A stretch of 47,491 nt of DNA. Source: a virus. The DNA lies in IMG/VR virus record IMGVR_UViG_3300025889_000192, positions 1 through 47,491 of that record, one strand, 5' to 3'. The notes under the pieces were generated by a model. It made no database searches. It saw only the letters and a program-made list of their open reading frames with translations, and was not told the origin of the DNA. The position numbers and the translations under genes were made by a program. Below, piece by piece: positions 7,499-16,143 of this stretch (within the stretch, counting starts at the first letter, position 1; every line of letters begins with the position of its first letter).

Positions 7499-8731
7499 TC
7501 AAAAGTTAAAATTATGACCAACTTTTACGGTATATGGAAACAAAAGTTTGTCTTTCAATGTATTTCTGGTGAATTCAACCTCGTCTGGTGTAATTTCAAA
7601 TATCATAGAGTCATATGTGTATAGAATAGGCGTCAAACCAGTATCAATAAGGTTATACATTTGTTTGACATTGGTTTCTGTCTCTAATGCCTGAATATAA
7701 TAGTTGAAGACTTTGTTTTTACTTGGATTGTCCACCACGATTTCATTATCATAGTCGGTCACCAGATATCCACAAGATTGATATTGTGCCCAAAGGTTTT
7801 CCTGAAACTTTTGGATTTCTTGGAACAATTGTAGACTCTTAACATTCTCATCCATCTGGTATCCATACAGATTTCTAAATGTTATCTTTTTAGCATCATC
7901 ATATTCCATATCATTCAATGCATCTTTGTTAAAATACATCTTACCCAACCATTCGTGGGCGTTTTTGGGTATTTCTATTCCCAACTTCTCACAAATCAAG
8001 AACAAATGGTAACTATTAAAGTCAATGTTGACCAATAGTTTGTTGCTCTGGAAAATGTCACGGGAACCATCGGTCTTATTGAGTGCGGCATAGTTGATTC
8101 CACCGTGAGTATTACTTGGGCGTCCTGTTTTTGTGTATATATTATAGGACGTATATACTCTGTTCTCCTGTATCAAATACCTCTTGTCCTGTCCGTAGTG
8201 GTTCAGGAAAAGTTCGTCATTTACAGGGACGCCTAATCGTTCTATGGACGAGAATACGGATGGTATAAGGTGGTGATACATCGTTTTGTATCGTATGGTC
8301 ATACCCTTCTTTGGCGTTAGTTGTCTACCGATTTCCTGCATACTTTCTATGTGAGAATACAGAGGAATGATTCTGTTTATGTACCTGACCGCGGGTAATT
8401 TTGTGTGGTAGAAATGACTAAGTTTGTTAACCTCTGGTGTATCATTAAAGTATAACAAATCTACGCCGTTATTGACCACGACACCTAGATTGACCAACTC
8501 TTTGATGTTGATTGTGTATGCGTTATTGATGACCAAGCCTTCCGTGGATTGGGTGGGGTAGTCGGGGTGGTCAAACGACGAAAAAAACTCACCATCTGTA
8601 GTTTTGATATACATACAAGACAATGAGTTGTTGCACGAATGTTGTTTGTGGTCACTCAACACACACAGAACAATCTTTTGTTGGTCATTAGATAGGATTG
8701 TTCGTAGGTTTTCACCAGAGATATATTGCAT
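7499..8731 (-). CDS. Divergent family A DNA polymerase, palm and fingers only
   Basis: A 410-residue protein whose second half carries the family A polymerase landmarks: TGRPSNTHGGINYAALNK (202-219) for the TGRLSS...NLQNIP block; motif A LLVNIDFNSY with Asp237; motif B DDAKKITFRNLYGY (278-291) with the conserved Lys, Tyr and Gly; and motif C ILYTYDSMIFE with Asp374. The His and Glu of the usual HDE are replaced by Tyr and Ser. The thumb-like stretch VFSSIERLGVPVN (159-171) precedes. The N-terminal 150 residues show no readable 3'-5' exonuclease motifs. Both metal-binding Asp are kept, so activity is plausible. TAATG overlap with the upstream gene. No other polymerase is in the window, so it may be the replicase or a second, specialised polymerase. 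Confidence 0.7.
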   Translation of the reverse strand: MQYISGENLRTILSNDQQKIVLCVLSDHKQHSCNNSLSCMYIKTTDGEFFSSFDHPDYPTQSTEGLVINNAYTINIKELVNLGVVVNNGVDLLYFNDTPEVNKLSHFYHTKLPAVRYINRIIPLYSHIESMQEIGRQLTPKKGMTIRYKTMYHHLIPSVFSSIERLGVPVNDELFLNHYGQDKRYLIQENRVYTSYNIYTKTGRPSNTHGGINYAALNKTDGSRDIFQSNKLLVNIDFNSYHLFLICEKLGIEIPKNAHEWLGKMYFNKDALNDMEYDDAKKITFRNLYGYQMDENVKSLQLFQEIQKFQENLWAQYQSCGYLVTDYDNEIVVDNPSKNKVFNYYIQALETETNVKQMYNLIDTGLTPILYTYDSMIFEITPDEVEFTRNTLKDKLLFPYTVKVGHNFNF

Positions 8732-9114
8732 TACTCCCCAACATAGAATTGGTCGTATTTTCTTAGATAGCTTTTTATTGCAGGAATTTTCTTACTAAGA
8801 AACATAACACTGGTTTTGTTCTGTGTCAAGACGCCTGGAATAATGATGGGTTCTCTTCCTTCTAGAAACGAAGGATTTCCTGTGTATACAGTTATTGTCT
8901 TATCTTCTGGGTCACCATTAATGATCCAAGTTAGATGACCAAGAACTACAAAACTATTTCCAGTGAATCTATGATAATCTCTCAATGAAATTTCATAAAC
9001 TTGATCACGAATTTGATTTGCACGAGCGGCAAAATATCGTGGCATATAACCACGATTTATATCTTTCTGTGTGACAGAGGGTATTGTATGTTTTATGTTA
9101 ACTGTGAATGTCAT
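8731..9114 (-). CDS. Conserved hypothetical protein at the baseplate/replication junction
   Basis: 127 residues, beta-rich, no signal peptide or membrane segment. The segment RGYMPRYFAARANQIRDQVYEISLRDYHRF resembles small proteins that I recall from marine phages (pattern RYF..R.N....YEIS...Y), none with a known role. A short internal WIINGDPEDKTITVYTGN suggests a beta hairpin. It sits 14 bases after the large structural protein and overlaps the polymerase-like gene by one base (TAATG), so it is translated with both. It could be a small baseplate accessory or an early protein; the sequence does not decide. Confidence 0.55.
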   Translation of the reverse strand: MTFTVNIKHTIPSVTQKDINRGYMPRYFAARANQIRDQVYEISLRDYHRFTGNSFVVLGHLTWIINGDPEDKTITVYTGNPSFLEGREPIIIPGVLTQNKTSVMFLSKKIPAIKSYLRKYDQFYVGE

Positions 9115-9128
9115 AAGCGTTATTTAAC

Positions 9129-11492
9129 CTATTGGGAATTTGGTGTCAATGTTATATACTGACCATTTATCGTGGTGGTCCAACCCTCCGGTGTTATATT
9201 ATGAGAATAGGCAGTTAAATAAAATAATGCGTTTTCACTATAAGGAAAAGGCAATACATTTTCTACGGAAAAAAGATCACCGAATCTAAATCCATCCAAA
9301 CCTTGTAAGGTCAATGTTATTTTTGCACCAGTTGGTAGGGTATCGTATAGTTTTCCACCAGACATATTTCCCTGACGAATCAATTGTGCTTTTAGTCCCG
9401 ATGGAACCAATTCTTGGTATCCCACAATTTCCTGTAATAGTTTGTCTTCTGTAATTTGTTTTCTTGCGTTTTCAACTACTCCATCGTCTTCTTTTTTATG
9501 TTTAGCTTTATTTAATTGATCACCCCCACAAGTTAGTTTATCTGTATCATTTTGTGATGTGGGAGTATTTCGGGGTGGATCGAATTGTTCCATAGTATCT
9601 ATTCCAGTAACATATCCATTTCGTATAAGATGTGAGACTTCACTATCACCTATTTCATTTGCATTATCATGTCCTTTCCACTGATTGGCCACAACAGTTG
9701 AGGCCACAGCAGAAGGCAAAGAAAAATCAAATTTATAAGAAACTGCTTCAGATTTATTATTTTGAAAAAAAGTAAAAACGTCTGGGCGCGTTTCTTGTCT
9801 GAAAACTTCTCGTTCATCATATATTAATAATTTTTCTACTTCACTCTGTTCATCTTCTGGATTAGATCTTACAATTTGTAATTTTAATTTTAGAATGTCA
9901 CTAGTTGTTGCGTTAATTTGATTTAATATTTTAATAATCGCTTCTGATAATGAATTTGAATTTGCGAAAGAATTTTTAACTAGACCGTAGTTTATAAAAA
10001 TACCAGATAAAGTATTTTGTGGAGGTCTAGATACCCCATTTACATCTGGGGGTTCATTAGCAACATTTAATCTGCGTTCCGTGGCGAATGGATATAAATT
10101 TTTTTCTTGCCAAGCCATATTTACATCAAAAAATGTTCCAACTTCGGTTGGGTCAAGAGAGTCAAATTTTTTAACATAGTCTGGTATTCTTGATCTAAAT
10201 TTATCTGGCGCGTATAACCTTTCTACAAATCCTGCACTTCTAAGTCGTTCCCACCACCCCGCACCGGCGCGTTCTTCATTAATATAAACAGGTTCTCTGA
10301 GACCATACAAATTGTTATTATTAATTAAAACATTTTTAATATTACTTGACCTTAACAATTCCCATCTGCCAATTGCACCATATTCTATTATGGGTATGTC
10401 CGCTTCAACTAAACCCTCCGCATTAAGATTTAAAATTTCAAAACAACCACCACCCGTGCTTTTTAATATTTTTGGTAACAAAACACCAATAAGATAATCC
10501 ATACCAACATAAACATATTTCATTTCTTTGTTTGTATTTATACTCCACACACCACGAATTTCTGAATCTGTAGTATAATCATCGCCGGCTTTGGTTCTAA
10601 TAGAATTTAGAACTATAGCATTAGAATTTGGATCAGGCCATATAATATCCTTTGCATATGTGGTTGGATTTTTTTCGAAATCATCTAATATAGTTTTATA
10701 TACACAATCAAATTTAGGTGTATACTCTACGCCCGTGGTCATACCAAAATTTTCTTTAATAGATTTAGACAAACCTTCTTCTGTAAAATCTAAGACTGTT
10801 TCACCAACAGGAAGAGTGAACATAAATTCTAATCCGTTGACCAAATCTATGGAGGCTTCATATTCATTCTGTTCATTTAAATTTATTTTAAAATTGGATA
10901 CCTGACCAACCGCTACTCCAGAATTTGGATTGTCTGGTATTGATGGTTTAAATTTTCTTAAGTCGTCAGAAAATCTTGTAATTGCTTCATCAAACGACCC
11001 ATTTGTTAAAAATCCTAAATCTTTCTTATTTTTACCAGTATGACCAAACTCAATAGCAACTACTCTGCCTGGCTTCATAAACAATTGATAGATTGCATCA
11101 TATTGTTCTTTGCCATAGAATTTAATATTAATGGTTGCCTTAAACATAAGACCACCCTTAGTTTGTATATCAACACTAGTTACACCAGGCGAAGGTAAGT
11201 TTCTTTTATCTGTGTTAATAAAAACGGGTTCAGGTTGTCCATTTATATAAGTTGTTCCTATTACACAACGACCGTTCGTTGATTGAATTGGTGTTGAGTT
11301 GTCTGGTCCTAATGTAAACCCTTTTATTGGTGGCAGGGAAAAACCATTTACACTGATTCCTTGAGCTGGTGTTTGGACCATAGAAGTAACTCTAACTTGT
11401 GGAAACAATACATCTTGAATCGCACCGGGGTCTCGTCTTCGTTCAAGTTCTTCTGTTATTTTTTCCCTAAACGTATTTCCAAAAAAAGCCAT
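9129..11492 (-). CDS. Large baseplate/tail structural protein
   Basis: 787-residue soluble protein. Around residues 103-150 it has SPGVTSVDIQTKGGLMFKA, then ATINIKFYGKEQYDAIYQLFMKPG and VVAIEFGHT. This is the pattern of a family found in baseplates of marine myoviruses, where a beta sandwich is followed by 'hxxLYMRPGxxVLLEWG'; I recognise it from memory only. The rest is beta-rich, with a low-complexity charged stretch near 640-690. It lies between the LysM-like protein and the replication genes, at the end of the tail module, which supports a baseplate hub or wedge role. Ends with TAG. Start ATG 11492 overlaps the preceding stop. Confidence 0.65.
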   Translation of the reverse strand: MAFFGNTFREKITEELERRRDPGAIQDVLFPQVRVTSMVQTPAQGISVNGFSLPPIKGFTLGPDNSTPIQSTNGRCVIGTTYINGQPEPVFINTDKRNLPSPGVTSVDIQTKGGLMFKATINIKFYGKEQYDAIYQLFMKPGRVVAIEFGHTGKNKKDLGFLTNGSFDEAITRFSDDLRKFKPSIPDNPNSGVAVGQVSNFKINLNEQNEYEASIDLVNGLEFMFTLPVGETVLDFTEEGLSKSIKENFGMTTGVEYTPKFDCVYKTILDDFEKNPTTYAKDIIWPDPNSNAIVLNSIRTKAGDDYTTDSEIRGVWSINTNKEMKYVYVGMDYLIGVLLPKILKSTGGGCFEILNLNAEGLVEADIPIIEYGAIGRWELLRSSNIKNVLINNNNLYGLREPVYINEERAGAGWWERLRSAGFVERLYAPDKFRSRIPDYVKKFDSLDPTEVGTFFDVNMAWQEKNLYPFATERRLNVANEPPDVNGVSRPPQNTLSGIFINYGLVKNSFANSNSLSEAIIKILNQINATTSDILKLKLQIVRSNPEDEQSEVEKLLIYDEREVFRQETRPDVFTFFQNNKSEAVSYKFDFSLPSAVASTVVANQWKGHDNANEIGDSEVSHLIRNGYVTGIDTMEQFDPPRNTPTSQNDTDKLTCGGDQLNKAKHKKEDDGVVENARKQITEDKLLQEIVGYQELVPSGLKAQLIRQGNMSGGKLYDTLPTGAKITLTLQGLDGFRFGDLFSVENVLPFPYSENALFYLTAYSHNITPEGWTTTINGQYITLTPNSQ

Positions 11493-11749
11493 TAGTCAAT
11501 CCTTGGTATTATTAAAGTTTTATTGGGGGGTGGATACAATGTTCCTTTGACATCATTGTTTGCTTTTGCAATAACATACCACAGATTACTATTACTATAA
11601 AATTTATAAGCAATATTGTCATATCGTTCACCAAGTTGTGGTGTATATGTAGCGAGTGAATTATCTAACTTGTCACTTGGCATTGATATTGCATATGTCT
11701 GTCCTAAACCATTAATTTTTTTTGTTTTGGTTTGTTTATATCTTTTCAT
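11492..11749 (-). CDS. LysM-like baseplate protein (gp53-type)
   Basis: 85-residue basic protein. Residues TYTPQLGERYDNIAYKFYSN followed by NLWYVIAKANN and ending PPPNKTLIIP show the LysM pattern (a 'GDTL...IA..yYG....W..I..AN' repeat ending in 'G..L.IP'). In phages such single-LysM proteins (T4 gp53 C-domain, gpX of P2) sit in the baseplate, some binding peptidoglycan. The longer GTG start at 11758 (GTGA overlap) has no ribosome site; ATG at 11749 is preceded by GGTGA at a usable distance, so it is preferred. Neighbours on both sides are structural, consistent with this role. Confidence 0.7.
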   Translation of the reverse strand: MKRYKQTKTKKINGLGQTYAISMPSDKLDNSLATYTPQLGERYDNIAYKFYSNSNLWYVIAKANNDVKGTLYPPPNKTLIIPRID

Positions 11750-11754
11750 TATTA

Positions 11755-13302
11755 TCACCCAGTAGTTAAACCTGTTATATTTAACAAACGTATTCCTATG
11801 TTAGAAGTAAATGTCATAGGTAATTGTTCATTTATGTCCCAAGAAACGTCATTTTCAATATTATGTGTAAGAGTTTGTATAATACATTCTTCTCTATTGA
11901 AAATCTTTCCAATTGTAATTTTAAATATCCGTGGGGTCAAATAATTATTTGTGACTTCTGGATATGCCAATTTAGTTAAATATGTCATTTTTTGGTGTAA
12001 GTGATTTAATTCTTCTTTACTAAATGCGTGTAATGTTAATTTAAAATTAACATCTCTTGTTACTTTATCGTATGTATAGACTATTTCGTGACGACCAATA
12101 TATTTGTTTTCACTATATGATGGTGTGACCGTCTCACTTAAGTCTTCTAGGAATGCTCTAAATCTAACTGGTTGACTATCTCTGACCGAAAAAATAACAT
12201 CAATACTATCTACATCGGTGGGAGAGGTAGGATTGCTAATTATTGAACCAATTTGTGTTAAATCTTGATAGTAGTCGGGTCGTGCAGTTGTATAAGAATA
12301 TGGACCAGTGCCTGGATCTCTAGAATATGCAGTAAATAATCCATTACTGGGTGTCCCCGGTGATGCGATAGAAATACGTTTACCTGTGTCTCTTAAATAG
12401 TTATTTACTTCTTCTGCATATTTTTGGTTCTTTGGTTTAAAATCTTGTACTGATTTTTGGTATTTTGTTTTATATGTTACTCTAGGATTGGTGTCTGGTG
12501 CAAAATCATGAACCCATTTGTTAACCACCCCAAAAGTTTTGGGAGAACCGGGGTAAAATCTATCTTGTGGTGCATCTTGTTTATCTAATTTATTTTCTAA
12601 ATCTATATATTTTTTACCATCCTCGTCTACCCAAACATGATATTTTGCATTATCGGGATTAAGCATAGTATTATACCAATTTATTTCTGGTCTATCACTT
12701 GTGGGGTCACTCCCTAATGCTCTATATCCAGAAACAAAACCACTAATGGTATCATTAAATGTATTTCTCACCCTACCAAACAAACCAGATGTTTGTGGTT
12801 GAAAATTTATATCAGTATTTAAAATACCACCCTTTCTTTGTGCTCTTATATTAGCTAAATTTGTTACCTTTGTAGCAGTTTCTTTTTGTAATCTAGCATA
12901 CTTACCTTCGTTATCTGAACCCCCAGAAAATAATTCTCTAATTTTTTTCAAATCAACGTGTCTTGGTAAATGAACAAACGGAACAGAATGTATTTGAACA
13001 TTTAGTGGATTATATAATCTGGTCTGTGCAAATGTATTACCTGTCTGTAAGAATGCTTGTTTTCCAAGAAAGACCAAACCCTTAGCAGACTTACTGAACT
13101 GGAACATTCTATTGAAGTCTCTTCTTGCACTTAAAGATACTGGATTTGATTGGTCTTCAAAGAATGTATTCTTTATTGGTTCTGCTTTATCCAATGTAGT
13201 ATAACGGTATGGTTGTGTATCACCATCTTCTTTATAAGGATACTTTACATAATTGTATAGTTCTGGTTCCCTTTCGTTAAACAAATCAATGAGTTTAGCC
13301 AT
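11755..13302 (-). CDS. Tail/baseplate structural protein
   Basis: 515-residue soluble protein with no transmembrane segment. A recognisable block is FLGKQAFLQTGNTFAQTRLYNP then LNVQIHSVPFVHLPRHV (about 78-116), which I recall from virion proteins encoded next to tape measures in marine phages. The C-terminal part is regular and beta-rich: VDSIDVIFSVRDSQPVRFRAFLEDLSETVTP and a pattern IVYTYDKVTRDVNFKLTLHA typical of tail-tube or baseplate sandwich folds. The ATG overlaps the tape-measure end by eight bases (TATATGGCTAA), so translation is coupled. The exact part, for example baseplate wedge or tail terminator, cannot be named. Confidence 0.6.
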   Translation of the reverse strand: MAKLIDLFNEREPELYNYVKYPYKEDGDTQPYRYTTLDKAEPIKNTFFEDQSNPVSLSARRDFNRMFQFSKSAKGLVFLGKQAFLQTGNTFAQTRLYNPLNVQIHSVPFVHLPRHVDLKKIRELFSGGSDNEGKYARLQKETATKVTNLANIRAQRKGGILNTDINFQPQTSGLFGRVRNTFNDTISGFVSGYRALGSDPTSDRPEINWYNTMLNPDNAKYHVWVDEDGKKYIDLENKLDKQDAPQDRFYPGSPKTFGVVNKWVHDFAPDTNPRVTYKTKYQKSVQDFKPKNQKYAEEVNNYLRDTGKRISIASPGTPSNGLFTAYSRDPGTGPYSYTTARPDYYQDLTQIGSIISNPTSPTDVDSIDVIFSVRDSQPVRFRAFLEDLSETVTPSYSENKYIGRHEIVYTYDKVTRDVNFKLTLHAFSKEELNHLHQKMTYLTKLAYPEVTNNYLTPRIFKITIGKIFNREECIIQTLTHNIENDVSWDINEQLPMTFTSNIGIRLLNITGLTTG

Positions 13303-15172
13303 ATACTAATCCTCTGTCCTCTGCATCCTTGAGTTGGGTTAATCCCTTATCAATTCCTGTTATTTCAGTTCGTAACCCTCTTTGTAATGCTTGAGTTTGT
13401 CTTTCTATTGCGGCATATAATTTATCTAACTTGACCTCTACACCTTGCATACTGACCGAACTTTGTGAAGGTCCAGACAACTCACCCTTATCATACAGAT
13501 TGGTTCCTGCAATCAATTGATCTTGATTGTTGAGTGCAATATTTCCTGTTGGAGTGACCAAGGTTCTTTCGCCGTAGCCGGGGTTAGATACGATATCGTC
13601 ACCTTCCATAGATTTTCCGGTCGCCCACCCCACGCTGGCCCCGAAAGCCGCGGCCGTAGCCACGCCGGCTATACCAAATCCTAGCGCGGCGGGCATCGAG
13701 GCAACTTGGGTAGTGGGGAACCCACTTAAAGCCGTAACAATCATCACTCCGGCGAGCCCTGCGGCCACAGCACCAATAAGAGCACCAACACCCGCCAATA
13801 TATATTTTAACAACTTATTTCTATTTCCATCCAAATCTTTCTGAGCATCGAAATTCACATCTTGATTTTGTAATATTCTGTCTATCTGGTCGGCAGTAAA
13901 TCCTGTTGATTGTTCTAACTGAGCGAGCGCAGTTCTACTCATACCCTCTACACTGGTAATACCTGCACCTTGCAATCCTGTGCGAATTTGTTCTATAAAA
14001 TCGTTGGTGGACCCATAAAGAGCTGTGCTGAATAGTTGATTAAAGTCTGTCTCAAAACCGGGGATGACCGCTCTTAACCCAGCGAACTGATCTATTGTTC
14101 CCTCAAAGTTTGTAGCAAATCCAGTTAAGGTTTGTTCTATTTTACCAAACTCTAAACCAAGTCGTTTAGCATTTTTGATACCTTCTACGATAAACGAATT
14201 AAATTTATCCCCGGCACGTGCAACAGCTGCCATATTTTTATTCATTTCTTCTGCAGCTACACCACTAAGAAAACCTTGTTGTGTGAAAGCGTCTAGAGCT
14301 TCTGAAGCTGATAGTGCATTAGATTGTAATGTTCTCTCCAATCCTGCCAATTGTTGAGCAGTTAAACCATAACTTTGAGCTACTTTGGTTAATTCAGTAG
14401 CGGACCCAGTTGTTGCTAGTTGTCCAAACTCTTGACCAAGTTCTCCTTGAGTTTCTAATATTCTTCTACCACTGATAGCAAATCCAGTTCTAAGTGAAGC
14501 AAAAAATGCTGCAACTCTTTGATCAAATGCTTTTGCTAAAGAAACACCACCCAACTGTTGTGATGTTTGAATTAAGGAATCTCTAAATTTAATTAATGCA
14601 CCAACTACAAAGGCGATTGCAGTTACTGCGCCCGTTAAACCTTTCACAAACGTTTTTGTTTTGTCTATTTTGTCTCTTTCAGATACTTCTAGGTCTTTTT
14701 GAGTTTTTAAATACTCTTTTTGACGTTCGGCGGCGGCCGCCTGTAATCCTGCTAGTTTTTTCTTACCCTTTCCAGCCCCATCGGAAGTAACTTGACCAAG
14801 ATTTTCATACATCTGTGCGTCAAACTTAGGAAATTCTTGTTTTATTAATTGTTTATTTTTTTCTGGGTCTTTTAATAGTTCATCAAGTCTTTCCGACACT
14901 TGTTTGGGGCGAGCCGCAATTCTTTCTTTTAATGTGGGCCCACGACCAGTTATTGTTGTTTTAATTCCTTCAACAATACCTTTTCGCACTGCAGTTTCTA
15001 TGAGTAGTTGGACTCGATCCGCTGGGAGACTGAAAAATGCACGGAGTCCCGTTCCACCCACACCAAGACGGGTATTTAACTGGTTTTGACTACTACCAGA
15101 TGTTCTACTAGTAGTAGCTTCTGTGTTAGCGTTTAGAGCTTGAGTAAGTTGTCTTATTGCATCTTCATTCAT
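13295..15172 (-). CDS. Tail tape measure-like protein
   Basis: 625 residues, Gln/Ala/Gly-rich and largely helical, with hydrophobic segments at about 175-196 and about 455-520 and long helices between them; a short coiled-coil-like tail follows. This is the usual profile of a tape measure, which sets tail length and may insert into the host membrane during injection. At 1.5 Angstrom per residue the length predicts a tail near 90-95 nm (inference). It follows the small chaperone-like ORF and precedes baseplate genes, the classical order. The second hydrophobic block coincides with a GC-rich patch at about 13600-13800. Start ATG 15172 with a modest AAGAG. Confidence 0.75.
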   Translation of the reverse strand: MNEDAIRQLTQALNANTEATTSRTSGSSQNQLNTRLGVGGTGLRAFFSLPADRVQLLIETAVRKGIVEGIKTTITGRGPTLKERIAARPKQVSERLDELLKDPEKNKQLIKQEFPKFDAQMYENLGQVTSDGAGKGKKKLAGLQAAAAERQKEYLKTQKDLEVSERDKIDKTKTFVKGLTGAVTAIAFVVGALIKFRDSLIQTSQQLGGVSLAKAFDQRVAAFFASLRTGFAISGRRILETQGELGQEFGQLATTGSATELTKVAQSYGLTAQQLAGLERTLQSNALSASEALDAFTQQGFLSGVAAEEMNKNMAAVARAGDKFNSFIVEGIKNAKRLGLEFGKIEQTLTGFATNFEGTIDQFAGLRAVIPGFETDFNQLFSTALYGSTNDFIEQIRTGLQGAGITSVEGMSRTALAQLEQSTGFTADQIDRILQNQDVNFDAQKDLDGNRNKLLKYILAGVGALIGAVAAGLAGVMIVTALSGFPTTQVASMPAALGFGIAGVATAAAFGASVGWATGKSMEGDDIVSNPGYGERTLVTPTGNIALNNQDQLIAGTNLYDKGELSGPSQSSVSMQGVEVKLDKLYAAIERQTQALQRGLRTEITGIDKGLTQLKDAEDRGLVYG

Positions 15173-15174
15173 TA

Positions 15175-15378
15175 TTATCTCTTACGAGCCTTATTGATTT
15201 CGGCTTGTTGTTTTTTAGAAACTTCGTTTACAATCGTAACATAATAATTTCTTAAATTGACCGGCATTTCATACCAATCTCTTAAGGTAAACCCATCTAC
15301 ATTCATGGTCAGGTTGACCATCATTTCGTGTAAATGTTTTTTATACTCCACTGTCAGGCCATAGAAAGTTAATCCCAA
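15175..15378 (-). CDS. Small tail assembly chaperone-like protein
   Basis: 67-residue protein overlapping the end of the gp26-like gene and ending two bases before the tape measure. It contains LTVEYKKHLHEMM and TLRDWYEMPVNLRNYYVTI; the DWYxMPVxxR pattern recurs, as far as I recall, in small proteins placed just before the tape measure in T4-like marine phages. Position suggests a chaperone or hub assembly factor (T4 gp51-like) but no direct proof exists. The frame also has a GTG at 15387, which lies inside the ribosome site AAAAGGAGG; the TTG at 15378 has that site eight bases upstream and is chosen. Confidence 0.55.
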   Translation of the reverse strand: MGLTFYGLTVEYKKHLHEMMVNLTMNVDGFTLRDWYEMPVNLRNYYVTIVNEVSKKQQAEINKARKR

Positions 15379-16102
15379 TGGGGACACCTCCTTTTATTAT
15401 ATGACCACAACTTGTGCATTCTATTTCCAGTGACATATCAACCGAAGGATTTACTTTATTAAACTCTTCTCTAATAAACTTACTATCCCTGACCACAAGG
15501 TTGTCTATCATATTTGATAGTTCTGCCTTGTCGGTGACACCATTTATAGAAACTATAGTCTTTTTTAATCTTGATGTAACTTCTGTGGATTGACCACCCA
15601 ACTTTGATTGTATTACTTTAATATCTTTTTCTATAGATATTTCTTCACTTCTTGTTAATGTCTTGACCGAAACTTCTAGCCCACTTGGGGTTTTAAAAGT
15701 ATAGTGACCTTGGGTATCTGTATCTACAACTTCATCTGGTGTTTCTAATTGTGACAAATCTACATTATGTTCTAATTTAGTTTCACACTTACCACAAGTA
15801 ATTTCTACTGGATAATCCTTTCCGTAAGCAAGAACTCTTGATGCCATCAATACAGCATTTAAGTCACCAGTAGATAGGTCTTTTGCTTTAATTCCTTCAT
15901 GAATGACCAAACTATTCATTAGAACATCAACAACCGTTCCGTTAGAAATAAGATTGGTATTTGTCAAAATATCTTCTTCTTTAGCTGTCATATACTTAAC
16001 ATCTAATTTACCACCATTTTCCCTTAGAGGATGTCCTTTGGGATAAATCTTTCCCTGACTTGGTAATTGGATAACCTCTGTTGGATACATAAACTCTGCC
16101 AT
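15341..16102 (-). CDS. Baseplate hub assembly protein, T4 gp26-like, zinc-binding
   Basis: 253 residues. The N-terminal part PTEVIQLPSQGKIYP and MTAKEEDILTNTNLISNGTVVDVLMNSLV (about 38-66) is the widely conserved gp26/baseplate hub pattern of T4-like phages. Two CxxC pairs, Cys103/Cys106 (CGKC) and Cys229/Cys232 (CTSC), likely hold one zinc ion, as in many T4-like relatives. The middle segment GLEVSVKTLTRSEEISIEKDI resembles the T-domain of the same family. It begins the tail block after a 41-base gap and overlaps the chaperone-like ORF by 38 bases in another frame. ATG start 16102. Confidence 0.75.
   Translation of the reverse strand: MAEFMYPTEVIQLPSQGKIYPKGHPLRENGGKLDVKYMTAKEEDILTNTNLISNGTVVDVLMNSLVIHEGIKAKDLSTGDLNAVLMASRVLAYGKDYPVEITCGKCETKLEHNVDLSQLETPDEVVDTDTQGHYTFKTPSGLEVSVKTLTRSEEISIEKDIKVIQSKLGGQSTEVTSRLKKTIVSINGVTDKAELSNMIDNLVVRDSKFIREEFNKVNPSVDMSLEIECTSCGHIIKGGVPIGINFLWPDSGV
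15387..15395 (-). promoter_or_regulatory. Strong Shine-Dalgarno that selects a TTG start
   Basis: Minus-strand AAAAGGAGG, eight bases before TTG at 15378-15376. It lies inside the upstream gp26-like coding sequence. A GTG immediately overlapping it cannot be used by the same ribosome site, so TTG is the probable start of the small overlapping gene. Confidence 0.55.
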
Positions 16103-16143
16103 AACTTTTTAACTCCATATTAAATGTAACAATTATAAATAGT

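Noticed and set aside
9121-9134. General TAG recoding in this phage
   Set aside because: TAG at 9131-9129 is followed almost at once by TAA, and no suppressor tRNA is seen in the window, so TAG is at least sometimes an ordinary stop.
15340-15390. Programmed frameshift of the lambda G/GT kind between the gp26-like gene and the small ORF before the tape measure
   Set aside because: The A-rich run (TATAAAAAAC) lies only at and after the TAA of the upstream frame, and the downstream frame would need a +1 shift. A strong separate ribosome site explains the overlap better.
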